The position numbers and the translations under genes were made by a program. Below, piece after piece: positions 63,346 through 64,000 of a DNA stretch of 64,000 nucleotides. The notes under the pieces are model-generated. The model was not told the origin of the DNA, made no database searches, and worked only from the letters and a program-made list of their open reading frames with translations. Position 1 is the first letter of the stretch. Every line of letters starts with the position of its first letter. This DNA is from Halomonas jincaotanensis (GTDB lineage Bacteria; Pseudomonadota; Gammaproteobacteria; Pseudomonadales; Halomonadaceae), in the NCBI RefSeq assembly GCF_018448785.1, contig NZ_JAHCLU010000013.1:105325-169324 (forward strand). The letters are read 5' to 3'.

Positions 63346-63348
63346 AAT

Positions 63349-63726
63349 TTATAGCTTAAAGACCGAGCTAACACGCTTGTAACCGAGCTGTTCATAATAA
63401 AGGTCTTCATCTGAAAAAACATAAACATCCTGATGGGGATGCTCTTGCTTAACCTTAGCCAGAAGCTCTGCGCCAAAACCATTTCCTCTGAACTGTGGTG
63501 ACATATATAACTCACTAACGTATATTCCAAAGGCATCGACAAAAGCTCGAAGATATCCACAAATACTGCCATGACTTTCGCATACAAAGGTTTCGCTTTC
63601 GAGAAGTGCTTCCTTGAACGCATCAATTACATCGTTGTACAAAAACAAACTCCACTCGGGCTCCTCTCCCAAAAGTGCTAACAACGCAAGCTCATGAATT
63701 TTTTGGTATTTCAGAATAGTGTGCAT
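63349..63726 (-). CDS. GNAT-family N-acetyltransferase, likely cassette gene
   Basis: A 125-residue GNAT protein. The acetyl-CoA pyrophosphate loop is QFRGNGFGAELL, preceded by the strand GIYVSELYMSP, and the C-terminal YYEQLGYKRVSSVFKL is the usual last element. It probably acetylates a small amine; substrate unknown. The sequence is A+T-rich with codon use unlike the G+C-rich chromosome. The stop is followed within four bases by the attC-like palindrome. The ATG is at 63726. A truncated or minimal acetyltransferase is common among integron cassettes. Confidence 0.83.
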   Translation of the reverse strand: MHTILKYQKIHELALLALLGEEPEWSLFLYNDVIDAFKEALLESETFVCESHGSICGYLRAFVDAFGIYVSELYMSPQFRGNGFGAELLAKVKQEHPHQDVYVFSDEDLYYEQLGYKRVSSVFKL

Positions 63727-63918
63727 AGATAAATTCTTATTTGGCTATCAGCGTATTAGACGGTGCATTCTATGATTGGGTGAGCGTGCCGGCACGTTTG
63801 TCCGGCAAATGCCGCCTCCCATGGATATCCCAAGACATTAATATTTAAACTTATTAACTAACTTATAGACTATATATCCAAAGTTCGCACGCCTGCAGCG
63901 TTTTCGGAACGACTGCTT

Positions 63919-63940
63919 CGGGTCGAGGCTGTGTGAAAAC
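63919..63940. mobile_element. insertion-sequence end, second copy
   Basis: These 22 bases are identical to 60621-60642 and the similarity extends weakly a further eight bases upstream. The copy is near the window edge, so the element it belongs to may lie beyond it. No transposase can be recognised in the last 60 bases. Confidence 0.5.
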
Positions 63941-64000
63941 TCCCAAATCCGTTGCCTGTTTCCGCATCCGGCTGTCAGGCCACGTCCAGCGGCCAACGAG

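Overview
The window looks like chromosome from a moderately halophilic gammaproteobacterium of the Halomonadaceae (Halomonas or a close relative). This is an inference from the high G+C, the protein families (DUF1415, SHOCT-type protein, MscS, Tpx, SbcCD, an osmoregulated periplasmic glucan locus) and their arrangement; no rRNA or tRNA is present to confirm it. About 60 genes are packed on both strands with many ATGA or TGATG stop/start overlaps. The last 5 kb are clearly different: A+T-rich, sparsely coding, with insertion-sequence ends and an integron attC-like palindrome.

Layout. 1-5.0 kb: an ACR3/bile-acid-symporter-like permease (cut by the window edge), MOSC protein, alcohol dehydrogenase, EamA transporter, Mut7-C protein. 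5.1-8.8 kb: a minus-strand beta-oxidation operon (acyl-CoA dehydrogenase, 3-hydroxyacyl-CoA dehydrogenase, enoyl-CoA hydratase) whose two gaps each hold a different short tandem repeat. 8.8-12.9 kb: MFS transporter, methyltransferase, VOC protein, DUF4870-like membrane protein, LpxL-like acyltransferase. 13-19.6 kb: osmoregulated periplasmic glucan locus, with opgG-opgH divergent from a membrane sulfatase-fold phosphoglycerol transferase and a ManC-type mannose-1-phosphate guanylyltransferase.

19.7-29.4 kb is the most unusual part. A five-gene minus-strand operon with overlapping ends (zinc-less MDR dehydrogenase, divergent PTPS/QueD-like protein, GT4 glycosyltransferase, class I methyltransferase, YbhN/LPG-synthase-like flippase) is flanked by a RibD-C-type reductase, a GTP cyclohydrolase II with an extra N-terminal domain, a creatininase-fold amidohydrolase with an FkbM methyltransferase, and a divergent CDP-alcohol phosphatidyltransferase. 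Together they suggest a GTP-derived pterin or pyrimidine that is reduced, glycosylated, methylated and perhaps attached to lipid and flipped. I know of no described pathway with this set.

29.4-34 kb: amidase, small outer-membrane barrel with a clear terminator, class V aminotransferase, CBS-BON protein, and a relic of a DeoR repressor directly upstream of a complete nucleoside salvage operon (CNT transporter, deoC, deoA, deoB, deoD, cdd; 34.2-40.2 kb). 40.2-53.1 kb: glutaredoxin-like protein, large MscS channel, an amidoligase plus class I glutamine amidotransferase pair, OsmC, Tpx, DUF1415, aldo/keto reductase, endonuclease V, SbcD and SbcC. 53.2-59.3 kb: LysE exporter, GlxA-type regulator, deaminase, an HTH-glutathione-S-transferase fusion, flavin reductase, secreted cupin, dienelactone hydrolase, a small orphan gene. 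59.3-64 kb: the A+T-rich mobile-looking region with a DUF2141 protein, a P-loop kinase-like gene, a G+C-rich CNNM/hemolysin gene and a GNAT gene carrying the attC-like site directly after its stop codon.
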